A stretch of 64,000 nt of DNA from Nitrosomonas sp. (GCA_019635215.1 JAHBZZ010000005.1:62001-126000), one strand, 5' to 3'. Positions 9,568 to 18,391 are shown, counted from the stretch's first letter. The notes: generated from the letters alone by a model not told the origin. Numbers and translations are program-made.

Positions 9568-10977
9568 TCAGATCGCCTGTGCAGCGATATAGGCCTTTAT
9601 AACATCCGCGTCCGCATCCTTGACAACAAATCGTTGTGACAAGTCTTCCAGATGCTCATAACCCGCAGGTCGAGGTGGTTGCTGGCCGATCGCTTCCTGT
9701 ATGCTTTCAGCGAATTTGGCCGGTTGCGCAGTCTCCATACAAATAAGTGGAATACCCCTTTCGCGCAGTGTTTGTCCGACTTTCAATCCGTCAGCCGTAT
9801 GCGTATCGACCAGCACGCGGTATTTTTGATGCATCTCCCGTATCGTGGCGATACGGGCAGCATGATTGCTACTACCGGACACAAAACCGAAGTCTTTGAT
9901 TCTTTCAAAAAACGGTGTTTCGGATAAATCAAAAGCCTGTCCCTTTTCTATGGAAGACCATAATCCGGCCACCTTCACAGTATCTCTGTCGGTCAAATCA
10001 AATATAAAACGTTCAAAGTTGGAAGCCTTGGAGATATCCATGGATGGACTGCTGGTATGTCTTGTTTCGCAGGTCGCACGCGGCCGGTAAGCACCTGTTC
10101 TGAAAAATTCATCGAGCACATCGTTTTCATTTGTAGCCAAGATAAGCTGCCGAATAGGCAGGCCCATCATGCGTGCAACATGCCCGGCGCAGATATTGCC
10201 GAAATTGCCTGACGGCACCGCAAACGCAACTTCCTCATCATTAGATCGCGTTGCCGCGAAATAGCCCTTGAAATAATACACGATCTGTGCAGCGACACGC
10301 GCCCAGTTGATCGAATTGACCGTACCGATACGGTGTGCTTGTTTAAATACATGATCATTGCTGACCGCTTTGACGATATCCTGACAATCATCAAAAACGC
10401 CGCGTATGGCAATGTTGAAAATATTCTCATCCTTCAGTGAAAACATCTGTGCAGTCTGGAAGCGGCTCATTTTTTCATGCGGCGACAACATAAATACACG
10501 AATCCCTTTTTTACCGCGCATGGCGTATTCCGCACTGGAACCGGTATCGCCCGACGTCGCACCGAGAATATTGAGTTCTTCACCGGTTTTAGCCAATGTA
10601 TATTCAAACAGATTACCGAGCAACTGCATGGCAATATCCTTGAAAGCCAGTGTAGGCCCATTGGACAAAGCCAAAATATGGAATCCGGGCTCGAGCGTTT
10701 TAAGCGGCGCAATATCATCACTGCCAAAAATCTCCGCCGTATACGTGCGATTGACGATTGCACGTAGATCTTCCGCGGGAATATCATCAGCAAATAGTGA
10801 GAGAATTTCAAACGCCAGGGACTGGTAGCTCATACCGCGCCATGCCGCCAATTCTTCCCTGCTGATCCGCGGATAGGCTTCCGGAATCGTCAGCCCGCCG
10901 TCAGGCGACAAACCACTTAACAGGATTTCAGAAAAAGCTTTTGGCGTCATCCCGCCACGGGTTGAAATATAGTGCAT
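9568..10977 (-). CDS. thrC: Threonine synthase
   Basis: ThrC converts O-phosphohomoserine to threonine with pyridoxal phosphate. The 469-residue protein is of the longer class (YISTRGG opening). The PLP-lysine region is GPTLAFKDIAMQLLG and the phosphate-binding glycines appear in VPSGNFGNICAGH. GATSGDTGSSAEYAM is another family block. It follows hom by about 40 bases, so the last steps of threonine synthesis are co-transcribed. Confidence 0.96.
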   Translation of the reverse strand: MHYISTRGGMTPKAFSEILLSGLSPDGGLTIPEAYPRISREELAAWRGMSYQSLAFEILSLFADDIPAEDLRAIVNRTYTAEIFGSDDIAPLKTLEPGFHILALSNGPTLAFKDIAMQLLGNLFEYTLAKTGEELNILGATSGDTGSSAEYAMRGKKGIRVFMLSPHEKMSRFQTAQMFSLKDENIFNIAIRGVFDDCQDIVKAVSNDHVFKQAHRIGTVNSINWARVAAQIVYYFKGYFAATRSNDEEVAFAVPSGNFGNICAGHVARMMGLPIRQLILATNENDVLDEFFRTGAYRPRATCETRHTSSPSMDISKASNFERFIFDLTDRDTVKVAGLWSSIEKGQAFDLSETPFFERIKDFGFVSGSSNHAARIATIREMHQKYRVLVDTHTADGLKVGQTLRERGIPLICMETAQPAKFAESIQEAIGQQPPRPAGYEHLEDLSQRFVVKDADADVIKAYIAAQAI

Positions 10978-11018
10978 AATGGATTATTGATAATTCAGGA
11001 TATAAACACGTTCACTAC

Positions 11019-12335
11019 TCAGTTACCGTTCAATTCTTCAATCCGGATTCGCGCTATCTGGCTGGTTACAACGGGCAAAGCTTCAATCCGGGAAATCGCA
11101 GCATTCATGTCTTTTTCAAGGTTTTTATGCGTCAGCATGATGATATTGACCGAACCACCCTCATTGACCACTTCTTTCTGTATCATCGCACTGATCGAAA
11201 TATTAAAATCAGCCAGCACACGCGTGATCTCCGCAAGCACGCCCGGTTTGTCAATCACCTGCAGGCGTAGATAACAGGCTGTCTCCACTGCTTCCATGGG
11301 CAATATCGGCGTATCGGATAACGCATCAAACTGAAAAGAAAGCACCGGCACACGATGCGCCGGATCAGCCGTCTGCATGCGAGCCACATCCACCAGGTCG
11401 GCAATAACCGCGCTGGCTGTCGGTTCCGCTCCCGCCCCCGCCCCGTAGTAGAGCGTCGCACCGACAGCATCACCCTTGACCACAACCGCATTCATCACAC
11501 CCTCCACATTGGCGAGCAAGCGGCGTTCCGGCACCAGCGCCGGATGCACGCGTAATTCTATACCCTTATCGACCCGACGGGTAATGCCCAGCAGCTTGAT
11601 ACGGTAGCCCAGTTTCTCGGCATAGCTGATGTCTTCCTGCGTCAGTCTGGTGATACCTTCAATATAGACTTTGTCAAACTGTACAGGAACGCCGAATGCA
11701 ATCGCCGACATGAGCGTTATTTTATGCGCCGCATCGATGCCTTCTATATCGTAAGTCGGATTCGCTTCGGCATAACCCAATTTCTGCGCCTGTTCCAATA
11801 CCGGCGCAAACGGCAATGATTTTTCGCGCATTTCTGACAGGATAAAATTGGCAGTACCATTAATAATACCTGCGACCCATTCAATCCGGTTAGCCGTCAA
11901 TCCTTCGCGCAGTGCTTTGATGATCGGAATCCCGCCGGCAACGGCAGCCTCGAAAGCCACCATAACACCCTTTTCACGCGCCACCGAGAAAATCTCCGCA
12001 CCATGATTCGCCAACAAAGCCTTGTTGGCTGTAACAACATGTTTGCCTTGAGCAATCGCTGTCAGCACCAGATCTTTCGCAACCGTTGTCCCACCAATCA
12101 GTTCAACGACAATATCGATCTCCGGATGCATGACAACATCCTGCGCATTATCGGTCACAACCACGCCACTGTCGGCAAGACTGTTCGCTCTGACCAAATC
12201 ACGATCGGCAATCATTGTAACGACAATACCTCGGCCGGAACGACGGATAATTTCTTCCTGATTTCGTTTAAGCACCGCGTATGTGCCACTGCCAACAGTG
12301 CCAATACCAAGCAAGCCAACTTTTATGGGTTTCAT
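11019..12335 (-). CDS. hom: Homoserine dehydrogenase
   Basis: Hom reduces aspartate semialdehyde to homoserine for threonine and methionine synthesis. The start is placed at MKPIKVGLLGIGTVGSGT, the dinucleotide-binding motif at the very N-terminus. The frame runs 33 codons further upstream, but that extension is unlike the family. The catalytic domain contains NGTANFILSEM and YDIEGIDAAHKITLM. A C-terminal ACT domain (about 350-430, DKPGVLAEITRVLADFNISI) suggests threonine feedback. It sits between alaA and thrC on the same strand. Confidence 0.96.
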   Translation of the reverse strand: MKPIKVGLLGIGTVGSGTYAVLKRNQEEIIRRSGRGIVVTMIADRDLVRANSLADSGVVVTDNAQDVVMHPEIDIVVELIGGTTVAKDLVLTAIAQGKHVVTANKALLANHGAEIFSVAREKGVMVAFEAAVAGGIPIIKALREGLTANRIEWVAGIINGTANFILSEMREKSLPFAPVLEQAQKLGYAEANPTYDIEGIDAAHKITLMSAIAFGVPVQFDKVYIEGITRLTQEDISYAEKLGYRIKLLGITRRVDKGIELRVHPALVPERRLLANVEGVMNAVVVKGDAVGATLYYGAGAGAEPTASAVIADLVDVARMQTADPAHRVPVLSFQFDALSDTPILPMEAVETACYLRLQVIDKPGVLAEITRVLADFNISISAMIQKEVVNEGGSVNIIMLTHKNLEKDMNAAISRIEALPVVTSQIARIRIEELNGN

Positions 12336-12390
12336 AGCATGAATTCTTAAGTTTTTATTGGATAAGAAATTTTTAAAAAGAGATACAAAA

Positions 12391-13617
12391 TCAGGTTGAA
12401 TGACGCTTGCGATAGCGTTGCAGATAATGTGCAATACGGTTTACCGCCTCTGTCAGATCATCCGTATTAGGCAGGAAAACCACGCGAAAATGATCCGGAT
12501 TCATCCAGTTAAATCCGCTGCCCTGCACCAGCAGCACTTTCTCTTCCAGCAACAAATCCAACACAAACTGTTGATCATCCACGACAGGATAGATTTTCGG
12601 ATCCAATCTGGGAAAAAGATACAAAGCTGCACACGGTTTGTAGCACGTAACGCCCGGAATGGCTGTCAGCAATTCCCAAGCGACATCACGCTGCCGCTTG
12701 AGACGCCCGGTCGGCAATGTCAGATCATAAATACTCTGATAACCACCCAATGCCGTCTGTATGCCAAACTGGGAAGGCACATTAGCACACAACCGCATTG
12801 ACGCCAACATATTCAAGCCGGCAATATAATCCGCCGCGTGATTCTTTTCGCCCGAAACGATCGCCCAGCCGGAGCGAAAACCAGCCGCCCGGTAATTTTT
12901 CGATAAACCGTTGAAAGTGACAAACAGCACATCATCCGCCAGCGATGCAACTGAAACATGCTGCGCATCGTCATAGAGAATTTTGTCGTAGATCTCATCG
13001 GCATAAATAATCAATTGATGCTGACGTGCAATCTCGATCAATTCAAGTAGTAATTCCTTCGGATATAGCGCTCCCGTGGGATTATTAGGGTTGATAATGA
13101 CAATCGCACGCGTTCTGGGATTGATTTTGGCACGAATATCATTCAGATCCGGCAGCCAATCCGACTGCTCGTCACAGATATAATGCCTTGCAATACCGCC
13201 GGATAATACAACTGCCGCTGTCCAAAGCGGATAGTCCGGCATGGGAATGAGCACTTCATCACCATTATCGAGCAACGCCTGCATCGTCAAAACTACCAAC
13301 TCGGAAACACCATTGCCAATGAAAATATCATCAAGCTGAACATTCGCAATCTGCTTTTCCTGTGTGTAATGCATGATCGCCTTACGCGCCGCGAATAGTC
13401 CTTTCGAGTCGCAATAACCCGATGCTTCAGACAAATTATGGATCACATCCTGCAATATTTCTTCCGGCACTTCAAAACCGAATGTCGCCGGATTGCCGAT
13501 ATTAAGCTTGATAATATGATGCCCATCTTCCTCCATACGACGTGCGCGTTCGAGCACCGGACCACGAATGTCGTAACACACATTGGCAAGTTTGCTAGAT
13601 TTTGTAATTGGCCGCAT
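12391..13617 (-). CDS. alaA: Glutamate-pyruvate aminotransferase AlaA
   Basis: The 408-residue class I PLP aminotransferase closely follows E. coli AlaA (YfbQ) through its whole length: SSKLANVCYDIRGPVLERA at the start, KLNIGNPATFGF, GNGVSELV, INPNNPTGALY, ADEIYDKILYDD, and the PLP-lysine block FNGLSKNYRAAGFRSGW. AlaA makes alanine from pyruvate and glutamate. It lies about 55 bases upstream of hom on the same strand, and the three genes probably form an operon. A valine/AlaC-type role is possible but less likely given the AlaA match. Confidence 0.9.
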   Translation of the reverse strand: MRPITKSSKLANVCYDIRGPVLERARRMEEDGHHIIKLNIGNPATFGFEVPEEILQDVIHNLSEASGYCDSKGLFAARKAIMHYTQEKQIANVQLDDIFIGNGVSELVVLTMQALLDNGDEVLIPMPDYPLWTAAVVLSGGIARHYICDEQSDWLPDLNDIRAKINPRTRAIVIINPNNPTGALYPKELLLELIEIARQHQLIIYADEIYDKILYDDAQHVSVASLADDVLFVTFNGLSKNYRAAGFRSGWAIVSGEKNHAADYIAGLNMLASMRLCANVPSQFGIQTALGGYQSIYDLTLPTGRLKRQRDVAWELLTAIPGVTCYKPCAALYLFPRLDPKIYPVVDDQQFVLDLLLEEKVLLVQGSGFNWMNPDHFRVVFLPNTDDLTEAVNRIAHYLQRYRKRHST

Positions 13618-13970
13618 GTTGGATGTACTTTGGACGATGAATTGTGAACCAGTTTCTCAGTTTTTAACTTCGGTTAATCAGCTAGGTGGATTAAACGCCC
13701 TCTAACCGTGCTAATCAAAAATAGCTGCGTATTATATACTTAATGCTTACAGGTTGCAGCGATTTGGCTGAACATGTCTGTAGCTCGAGCCGGCTATCGC
13801 CATTTCATGGATATACAACCAGCTCTAGCGCCTGCACGGTTGAACCGCGTTGTCCGCACACTAATAGCTATATAACCTGAGTTTAGGATAAGAAAAGAAG
13901 GAGTGAGCACCCATCTTTTTACGTAAGATTATGTTTCCAAGAACCAATCAATCGCACTCAAGAGACGCCC
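13618..13970. other. Intergenic sequence upstream of alaA
   Basis: This stretch between alaA and the IS982-like remnant shows no supported gene. It should contain the alaA-hom-thrC promoter (minus strand) and perhaps the lost end of the IS element. No clear terminal inverted repeat was found. Confidence 0.4.
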
Positions 13971-14473
13971 ATGGATAGTTTAGCCGGGCTTTTTACCTTA
14001 TGGATGATTTTGCTACCCGTTCAAGTCCACTTTAAAACACCGTCTTCTGGAAACAGGAACAAAAAAGCGCAAACACCGGAGTGAGTTAAGCTTATCGGAA
14101 TTGACGACCTTAACCGTTTTGTTCCATCAGTTACGTTTTCGCCAGTCCAAGCGTTTCTACCCGGCCTATAGGTACCACCACTTACAGGTTGAGTTTCCGA
14201 AGCTAACGAGCGATCAGTGATGTGTGGAACTTCTGCCCCGCTGTGCAACTCCTTTGGCGGCCTTGTCCGATGTGCTCAAAGGCCAACGCAACGGAATTTC
14301 CATTGCCGACGCCACCCTGCTTGCCATTTGCGATAACGGCGTCGCCCGCCATTGGGTCTTCGCAGACAGCGCTAAAGACTGTTCAGTTGTTCATCGATAA
14401 GGGTTATACGCCCACTGGCTCACTAGCCCAGAAAAACCCTCAACTCGAGATCTTTGCAGAAATCTCCCATTGA
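13971..14473 (+). pseudogene. Degraded IS982-family transposase
   Basis: Reading in several frames recovers pieces of an IS982-type DDE transposase. The N-terminus is MDSLAGLF, then after a frame change RLLETGTKKRKHRSELSLSE, leading to LTTLTVLFHQLRFRQSKRFY. An in-frame TGA at 14218 interrupts the protein, which resumes as CVELLPRCATPLAALSDVL and then GISIADATLLAICDNGVARH. After a further frameshift and an internal deletion only FIDKGYTP and a short tail remain. Normal members are near 290 residues. The element lies just downstream of flgN and cannot be active. The family name rests on my recognition of the SLSELMT..LFHQ and D-T-LAVC blocks. Confidence 0.8.
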
Positions 14474-14545
14474 TAGGGCCATATCATTAAATAGCCTCTT
14501 ATTCATTTGCATTTATGGGTGGTGCTTTGAAGAGCTTTGGAGGGC

Positions 14546-14998
14546 CTAAATATAGGCTTGACCTTTCGGTCCATAAAAGGATATGTTGCCAGCTGCACTT
14601 TGCAGAGCCAAATATGAACGTTGATTATATTGAAGCTGCAATAAAATGGCTCTGCCATTAATTTGATTAGTCTGATTTGCCTGCTTTGCCAAGATTATTA
14701 ATTGATTCCACAATTCATGTAACTCAATGTCATCGGCATACTTAGTCAACCATTGCTGCATACCGACTTTACTTGCCGGATAACCCCGAGACAACAAATA
14801 CTGCAAACGTTGTACATTTATTGCTTCTAGTTCTGTGACTATTTTATGTTTCTCAGCAACAATCCTATCAAGATCATTGACACGCTCATGAATGAGTGCT
14901 TCTTCTTCCTTATGAAGAATCTCCAAAAATATTCGAGTAGTTTCCTTTTCCTTTTCAAGGATTGAAACAATTCCTTTGAGACTTTGGTTCTCGGGCAT
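14546..14998 (-). CDS. flgN: Flagellar export chaperone FlgN
   Basis: FlgN is the cytoplasmic chaperone for the hook-filament junction proteins FlgK and FlgL. The 150-residue protein is predicted to be almost all helical, with the conserved LLHKEEEALIHERVNDLDRI-like segment (about 28-48) and ...EKHKIVTELEAINVQRLQYL after it. Its ATG overlaps the flgM stop (TAATG), which is the standard flgM-flgN coupling. A decayed IS982-like transposase lies past its 3' end. Confidence 0.88.
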   Translation of the reverse strand: MPENQSLKGIVSILEKEKETTRIFLEILHKEEEALIHERVNDLDRIVAEKHKIVTELEAINVQRLQYLLSRGYPASKVGMQQWLTKYADDIELHELWNQLIILAKQANQTNQINGRAILLQLQYNQRSYLALQSAAGNISFYGPKGQAYI

Positions 14999-15306
14999 TA
15001 ACTCTGTCCTTCTTTTGTTGAAATGAGTGCTTTAGCAGTTTCGATCAATCGATCTGCCACTACTTCGGGATTTACTTTAAAAGTGCCATCACTAATGGCC
15101 TGCTTAATCTGCTGCACATGTCTCGTATCGACAACAAAATTTGTCTCTATATTCGTATCAATTGATTGTAGATTGGCTGCGCGTGAACTGATATGAACAG
15201 TACTATTCAAATTTTCCTGATTAACAGTCGGAACTCCTTCAACAGACTTTCTGTTATCACCTGGTGAGATATTCGGTGATGTGTGTATTAAATTATCGAC
15301 TTTCAA
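14998..15306 (-). CDS. flgM: Anti-sigma-28 factor FlgM
   Basis: FlgM holds the flagellar sigma factor FliA inactive until the hook is complete and FlgM is exported. The product starts MKVDNLIHTSPNISP and ends with the sigma-binding part (VQQIKQAISDGTFKVNPEVVADRLIETAKALI). I place the start at a TTG (15306): it has AAGGA eight bases upstream and gives the normal FlgM opening and 102-residue length. The open frame runs 17 codons further, but that part is not FlgM-like. It overlaps flgN by TAATG. The usual upstream flgA is missing; an IS3-type remnant begins about 70 bases upstream. Confidence 0.9.
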   Translation of the reverse strand: MKVDNLIHTSPNISPGDNRKSVEGVPTVNQENLNSTVHISSRAANLQSIDTNIETNFVVDTRHVQQIKQAISDGTFKVNPEVVADRLIETAKALISTKEGQS

Positions 15307-15341
15307 TTTGATTTCCTTATGATTTATTTTAATTAATTTCC

Positions 15342-15369
15342 ATATCGACAAACCCACCTAGAAACTTTA
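15342..15369 (-). promoter_or_regulatory. Candidate sigma-28 (FliA) promoter for flgM
   Basis: On the minus strand TAAAGTTT is followed after 12 bases by GTCGATAT. The enterobacterial FliA consensus is TAAAGTTT-N11-GCCGATAA, so the -35 box is perfect, six of eight bases of the -10 box match, and the spacer is one base long. The -10 box lies about 35 bases before the flgM TTG start, a normal leader length. The site touches the IS3 remnant on its upstream side. Confidence 0.6.
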
Positions 15370-15451
15370 GATAAAACTGAACCGGATTGTCAATTCAAAC
15401 TGACAGATTAAGTGAATCAGCTCGGACTTTCTAGATACTTTTTATTTTGAA

Positions 15452-15827
15452 TCAAGCTGTATTAGCTGCCCCCTCTAATTGGCGATAATATGCCATTTCG
15501 AATGCTACCGGTGGAATATTTCCAATAATTGGCCCCAGTAGTCGACAATTATTGAACCAATTAACCCATTCCAAGGGTGTCAAATTCCACTTCATCCATA
15601 TCATTCCTTGAGCCATTCACGATCTGACGTTGATAAATCGCCTCGAACACCTTGATCTGTTTCTAGCTGTCGTATCCAGGCACGAAGAATTTCCAGTGTG
15701 CAACCAATCTTCACGCTATTGATACTATCGTCGCTACCCACTATGATTCATAATCTTTCCGGTGTTCATACACTTATCGGACAACCTGTTCCTGAATCTC
15801 CAGTAAATATTTCACTTGTTTTTTCAT
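15452..15827 (-). pseudogene. Fused remnants of IS3-type orfA and orfB
   Basis: The minus strand starts MKKQVKYLLEIQEQVVR, then a stop, then in shifted frames YEHRKDYES, KIGCTLEILRAWIRQLETDQ and LSTSDREWLKE, the orfA helix-turn-helix protein. It runs straight into TPLEWVNWFNNCRLLGPIIG and NIPPVAFEMAYYRQLEG, the conserved C-terminus of the orfB integrase. The catalytic DDE core is absent. Several stops and frameshifts show long decay. IS3-family assignment is confident from these blocks; the subgroup is not determined. Confidence 0.82.
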
Positions 15828-15853
15828 AACTCTGTCCTCTCAGAAAATAGAGT

Positions 15854-15870
15854 CTCCTGTAAAACAGGAG
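15854..15870. repeat. Hairpin at the end of the IS3 remnant
   Basis: A perfect 7-bp inverted repeat CTCCTGT / ACAGGAG with a 3-base loop lies just inside the GGTTCA end, upstream of the orfA start. Such structures near insertion-sequence ends often limit read-through transcription from outside. That role is inferred. Confidence 0.5.
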
Positions 15871-16047
15871 TGGTTCAGAGTTTATTTGTGCTCTACAAAA
15901 TCCGACTTATAGCTAGTGAATAATCCATCTTTATGTTATGGTTATTACTGCGGTTTTATGAAAAAACTGTGAATTTTAGTTTTAAGTGGCACTATCGTGC
16001 AGGATATCTTCATTAGTTTGCTAAATTTTCATACAGGAGGAATAACA

Positions 16048-16533
16048 ATGAGAAATGTACTTTCCGTACTTGCTTTATCAGGATTGTTGATTGTACTACC
16101 TAATCTAGCAGTATCAGGGAATGATCAAACTGGCGCCCATGGTGGACAGGTACGCGCAGCAGGGCCATACCATTTAGAGCTGGTAGCCAAAGATGGTGAA
16201 TTACAGTTGTTCGTAACCGATCAGAACAACCAGAATGAGGTTCAGACCAAGGGGGGCTCAGGCAGAGCCAATATTTCCGATAACGATGGAAACCGGGTCC
16301 GCGTCGACCTTACACCCGTTTTCGGCAATCTTATGAGGGGTACGGGTGATTTCAGAATCACCCCAGAAACGACTATTTCCGTGCTCATTGCGACAAGCCT
16401 TGAAAAAGACACACATAGGGTCAGCTTCGACACACTGACTTCACAAAATACGGTTGCCGAAGCGACGGACAGTGATGATAGCCATGATGAGGATACCCAC
16501 GAACATGAATCGGAACCGTCTGACGATGATTAA
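16048..16533 (+). CDS. Secreted His/Asp-rich protein of unknown function
   Basis: I do not recognise a named family. The start at 16048 is supported by AGGAGG eight bases upstream and by a signal peptide (MRNVLSVLALSGLLIVLPNL, cut probably near AVSG). The mature part begins with HGGQVRAAGPYHLELVAKDG and looks like a small beta-sandwich. It ends in an acidic, histidine-bearing tail (DSDDSHDEDTHEHESEPSDDD region) that could bind metal ions. Similar short periplasmic proteins with an N-terminal HGG and an xHLELV strand occur near heavy-metal efflux genes, from memory, so a periplasmic metal-binding role is possible. It stands alone, next to an IS remnant, and is followed by a strong terminator. 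Confidence 0.8.
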   Translation: MRNVLSVLALSGLLIVLPNLAVSGNDQTGAHGGQVRAAGPYHLELVAKDGELQLFVTDQNNQNEVQTKGGSGRANISDNDGNRVRVDLTPVFGNLMRGTGDFRITPETTISVLIATSLEKDTHRVSFDTLTSQNTVAEATDSDDSHDEDTHEHESEPSDDD

Positions 16534-16567
16534 TTTCGGACGCTGACAATCCGTTCAACCAACCTAT

Positions 16568-16598
16568 AAGAACCCTCGACTTAGAAGCGAGGGTTCTT
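16568..16598 (+). terminator. Strong hairpin terminator after the secreted-protein gene
   Basis: A perfect 11-bp stem (AAGAACCCTCG / CGAGGGTTCTT) with a 9-base loop begins about 35 bases past the stop codon. It ends in TTCTTAAGTCT rather than a long T-run. The A-rich left arm could also let it act on transcripts from the opposite strand (fau). Confidence 0.7.
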
Positions 16599-16749
16599 AA
16601 GTCTATTAACTGTAGATGGGATAAACGATTCATATTTCTTCGTTTTTTCGTTGCATAGTCTCGCTATGCGCTTCAAAAAAATGATGGATCACCCTGGCGA
16701 GCATCCATCCTGCGGAACTATCTCTCAGAAAACGATGCCCGCAGCGCAC

Positions 16750-17343
16750 TCAATCACGATCACTTTCAACCCGGCCGACCCATTTAAATACACCCGCTTC
16801 AGTAATGATATACTGCATTGCAATATCGTGCTGTTGCGGATGCACATTCTCCAGCCGCTGTATTTCGAATGCCACGCCGATTGTTAGCGGACAGGTTGAA
16901 TACGCCGCCAGAGTGCGGTCAAAATAACCGCTGCCATAACCCAGCCGAAAGCCCTTTTGATCAAAACCGACCATGGGAATGATTAAGACCTCAGGCTCAA
17001 CACAGTGCGTACCCTGAGGCACCGGAATATTGTATGCGCCTGTTTTCATCGGCGCGTCAGGCCACCATTCACGGAAAGAAAGTGGTTTATGCCGGTCGAT
17101 GACCTCGGGTAATGCCAGCGTCGCACCGGATTCCCAGAAATAACGTATTGCCACTCTGGGATCATATTCGCCACGAAACGGCCAGTACAAACCAATTTTC
17201 ATTGTCTGCAAAGCGGTAAATTCCCGCTGCAGAGCATCAGAAATAGCATTGCTCCACTGCCGGTGCAGCATTTCGGGCACAGCCATACGGTCGGCAATCA
17301 ATCGTTCACGCTGCTGCTTACGCCATGCTTGCCAGTTTTCCAT
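16750..17343 (-). CDS. fau: 5-formyltetrahydrofolate cyclo-ligase
   Basis: The enzyme uses ATP to turn 5-formyl-THF into 5,10-methenyl-THF, returning a storage folate to the one-carbon pool. The 197-residue protein has the family block VGFDQKGFRLGYGSGYFDRTL (about 122-142), with the substrate-binding glycines, and an N-terminal RQQRERLIADR segment. In many proteobacteria this gene (ygfA) follows zapA and 6S RNA; here it is instead 7 bases downstream of mutY, about 38 kb away from zapA. Confidence 0.94.
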   Translation of the reverse strand: MENWQAWRKQQRERLIADRMAVPEMLHRQWSNAISDALQREFTALQTMKIGLYWPFRGEYDPRVAIRYFWESGATLALPEVIDRHKPLSFREWWPDAPMKTGAYNIPVPQGTHCVEPEVLIIPMVGFDQKGFRLGYGSGYFDRTLAAYSTCPLTIGVAFEIQRLENVHPQQHDIAMQYIITEAGVFKWVGRVESDRD

Positions 17344-17350
17344 ACACTGT

Positions 17351-18391
17351 TCAATTCAGGTCATTGAGAAAATGTTGCAAAATCAGTTTTCTTACCGGCG
17401 TTGGAATTGCAAGATCCAGTGCTTCTTCCGGCCTAATCCAGACAGTCATTTTTCCGATACTGTCCATTTCCGCGTTTATTTCAACCAATTGGGGATGTAT
17501 CCATAATCTGAAATGTGTAAAGGTATGCATCAACCGCGGCAATTCAACGATATGCGTACTGCCCTCCGCAGTCAACCAATTCTTATCTAAAGCATTTTCC
17601 GGAAAGCACCATAAACCGCCCCAGATACCCTGACTGGGTCTCTTTTCCAGTAGAAGCTTCTGCTTCGCCCGGTAAATCATAAAAACAGTCTGCTTCTCAG
17701 GCAAACGCTTTCTGGGTTTGGATGCGGGCAATAACGCAACACGTTTTTCCCGATAAGCTACACATTCATGCTGCAGTGGACAACATTCGCAGGACGGATT
17801 CCGGCGGATGCACAGCAATGCACCTAGATCCATAAGCCCTTGAGTATACGTCTTGATATCGGCGGGATTATCATTACCGGGCAAGGATTGCTCAGCCAGC
17901 TGCCACAGTTTTGCCAGTGTTCCGGTTTCTCCAGGATAACCCGTTATACCGAAATAACGCGCAAAAACGCGTTTGACATTGCCATCCAGAATCGCATCCC
18001 GCTGACCAAAAGCGAATACGGCAATTGCAGCCGCAGTCGAACGCCCTATACCTGGCAATTGCTGTATCTCTTCACGGGTTTGCGGAAAAATACCCTGATA
18101 TTCCGTCATAATCAGATGCGCCGCCCGATGCAGATTCCGTGCGCGTGTGTAGTATCCTAGCCCGCTCCACAACGCCAGAACATCATCAAGCGGCGCCTGC
18201 GCCAGACTTTCCAAATCTGGGAATCGCTGAATAAACCGCTGATAGTAAGGAATAACCGTATTCACCTGTGTTTGCTGCAACATAATTTCCGATAGCCAGA
18301 TCGCATAGGGATCGTTGCCGTCCTGCCACGGCAAATGGTGACGGCCATGCTTTCTTTGCCAGACAATCAATACATCGGCCAATTCAGACAT
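17351..18391 (-). CDS. mutY: A/G-specific adenine glycosylase MutY
   Basis: MutY removes adenine mispaired with 8-oxoguanine. The 346 residues hold the catalytic Glu in LSEIMLQQTQV, the helix-hairpin-helix LPGIGRSTAAAIAVFAFG, the catalytic Asp in AILDGNVKRVFAR, the [4Fe-4S] cluster cysteines in CIRRNPSCECCPLQHEC (C-X6-C-X2-C-X5-C), and a C-terminal Nudix-like 8-oxoG recognition domain. It is followed by fau after 7 bases and preceded by the asmA-type gene. Confidence 0.96.
   Translation of the reverse strand: MSELADVLIVWQRKHGRHHLPWQDGNDPYAIWLSEIMLQQTQVNTVIPYYQRFIQRFPDLESLAQAPLDDVLALWSGLGYYTRARNLHRAAHLIMTEYQGIFPQTREEIQQLPGIGRSTAAAIAVFAFGQRDAILDGNVKRVFARYFGITGYPGETGTLAKLWQLAEQSLPGNDNPADIKTYTQGLMDLGALLCIRRNPSCECCPLQHECVAYREKRVALLPASKPRKRLPEKQTVFMIYRAKQKLLLEKRPSQGIWGGLWCFPENALDKNWLTAEGSTHIVELPRLMHTFTHFRLWIHPQLVEINAEMDSIGKMTVWIRPEEALDLAIPTPVRKLILQHFLNDLN

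Larger units (their letters stand above)
15378..15877 (-). mobile_element. Collapsed IS3-family element
   Basis: About 500 bases bounded by TGAACC (15378) and GGTTCA (15872-15877), which fits IS3-type ends. Inside are the start of orfA, then its helix-turn-helix part, then directly the C-terminus of orfB, so most of orfB has been deleted. No 3-base target duplication remains (AAC against GAG). It separates flgM from the plus-strand secreted-protein gene and may have displaced flgA. Confidence 0.7.

Noticed and set aside
14222-14473. Open frame of 83 codons in the IS982-like remnant
   Set aside because: This frame does not code for the transposase; the recognisable protein is in the neighbouring frames. 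It is a shadow of the pseudogene.
16651-16887. Open frame after the 16.6-kb terminator on the plus strand
   Set aside because: It lies mostly antisense to the end of fau, with no family match or signal; judged a shadow.
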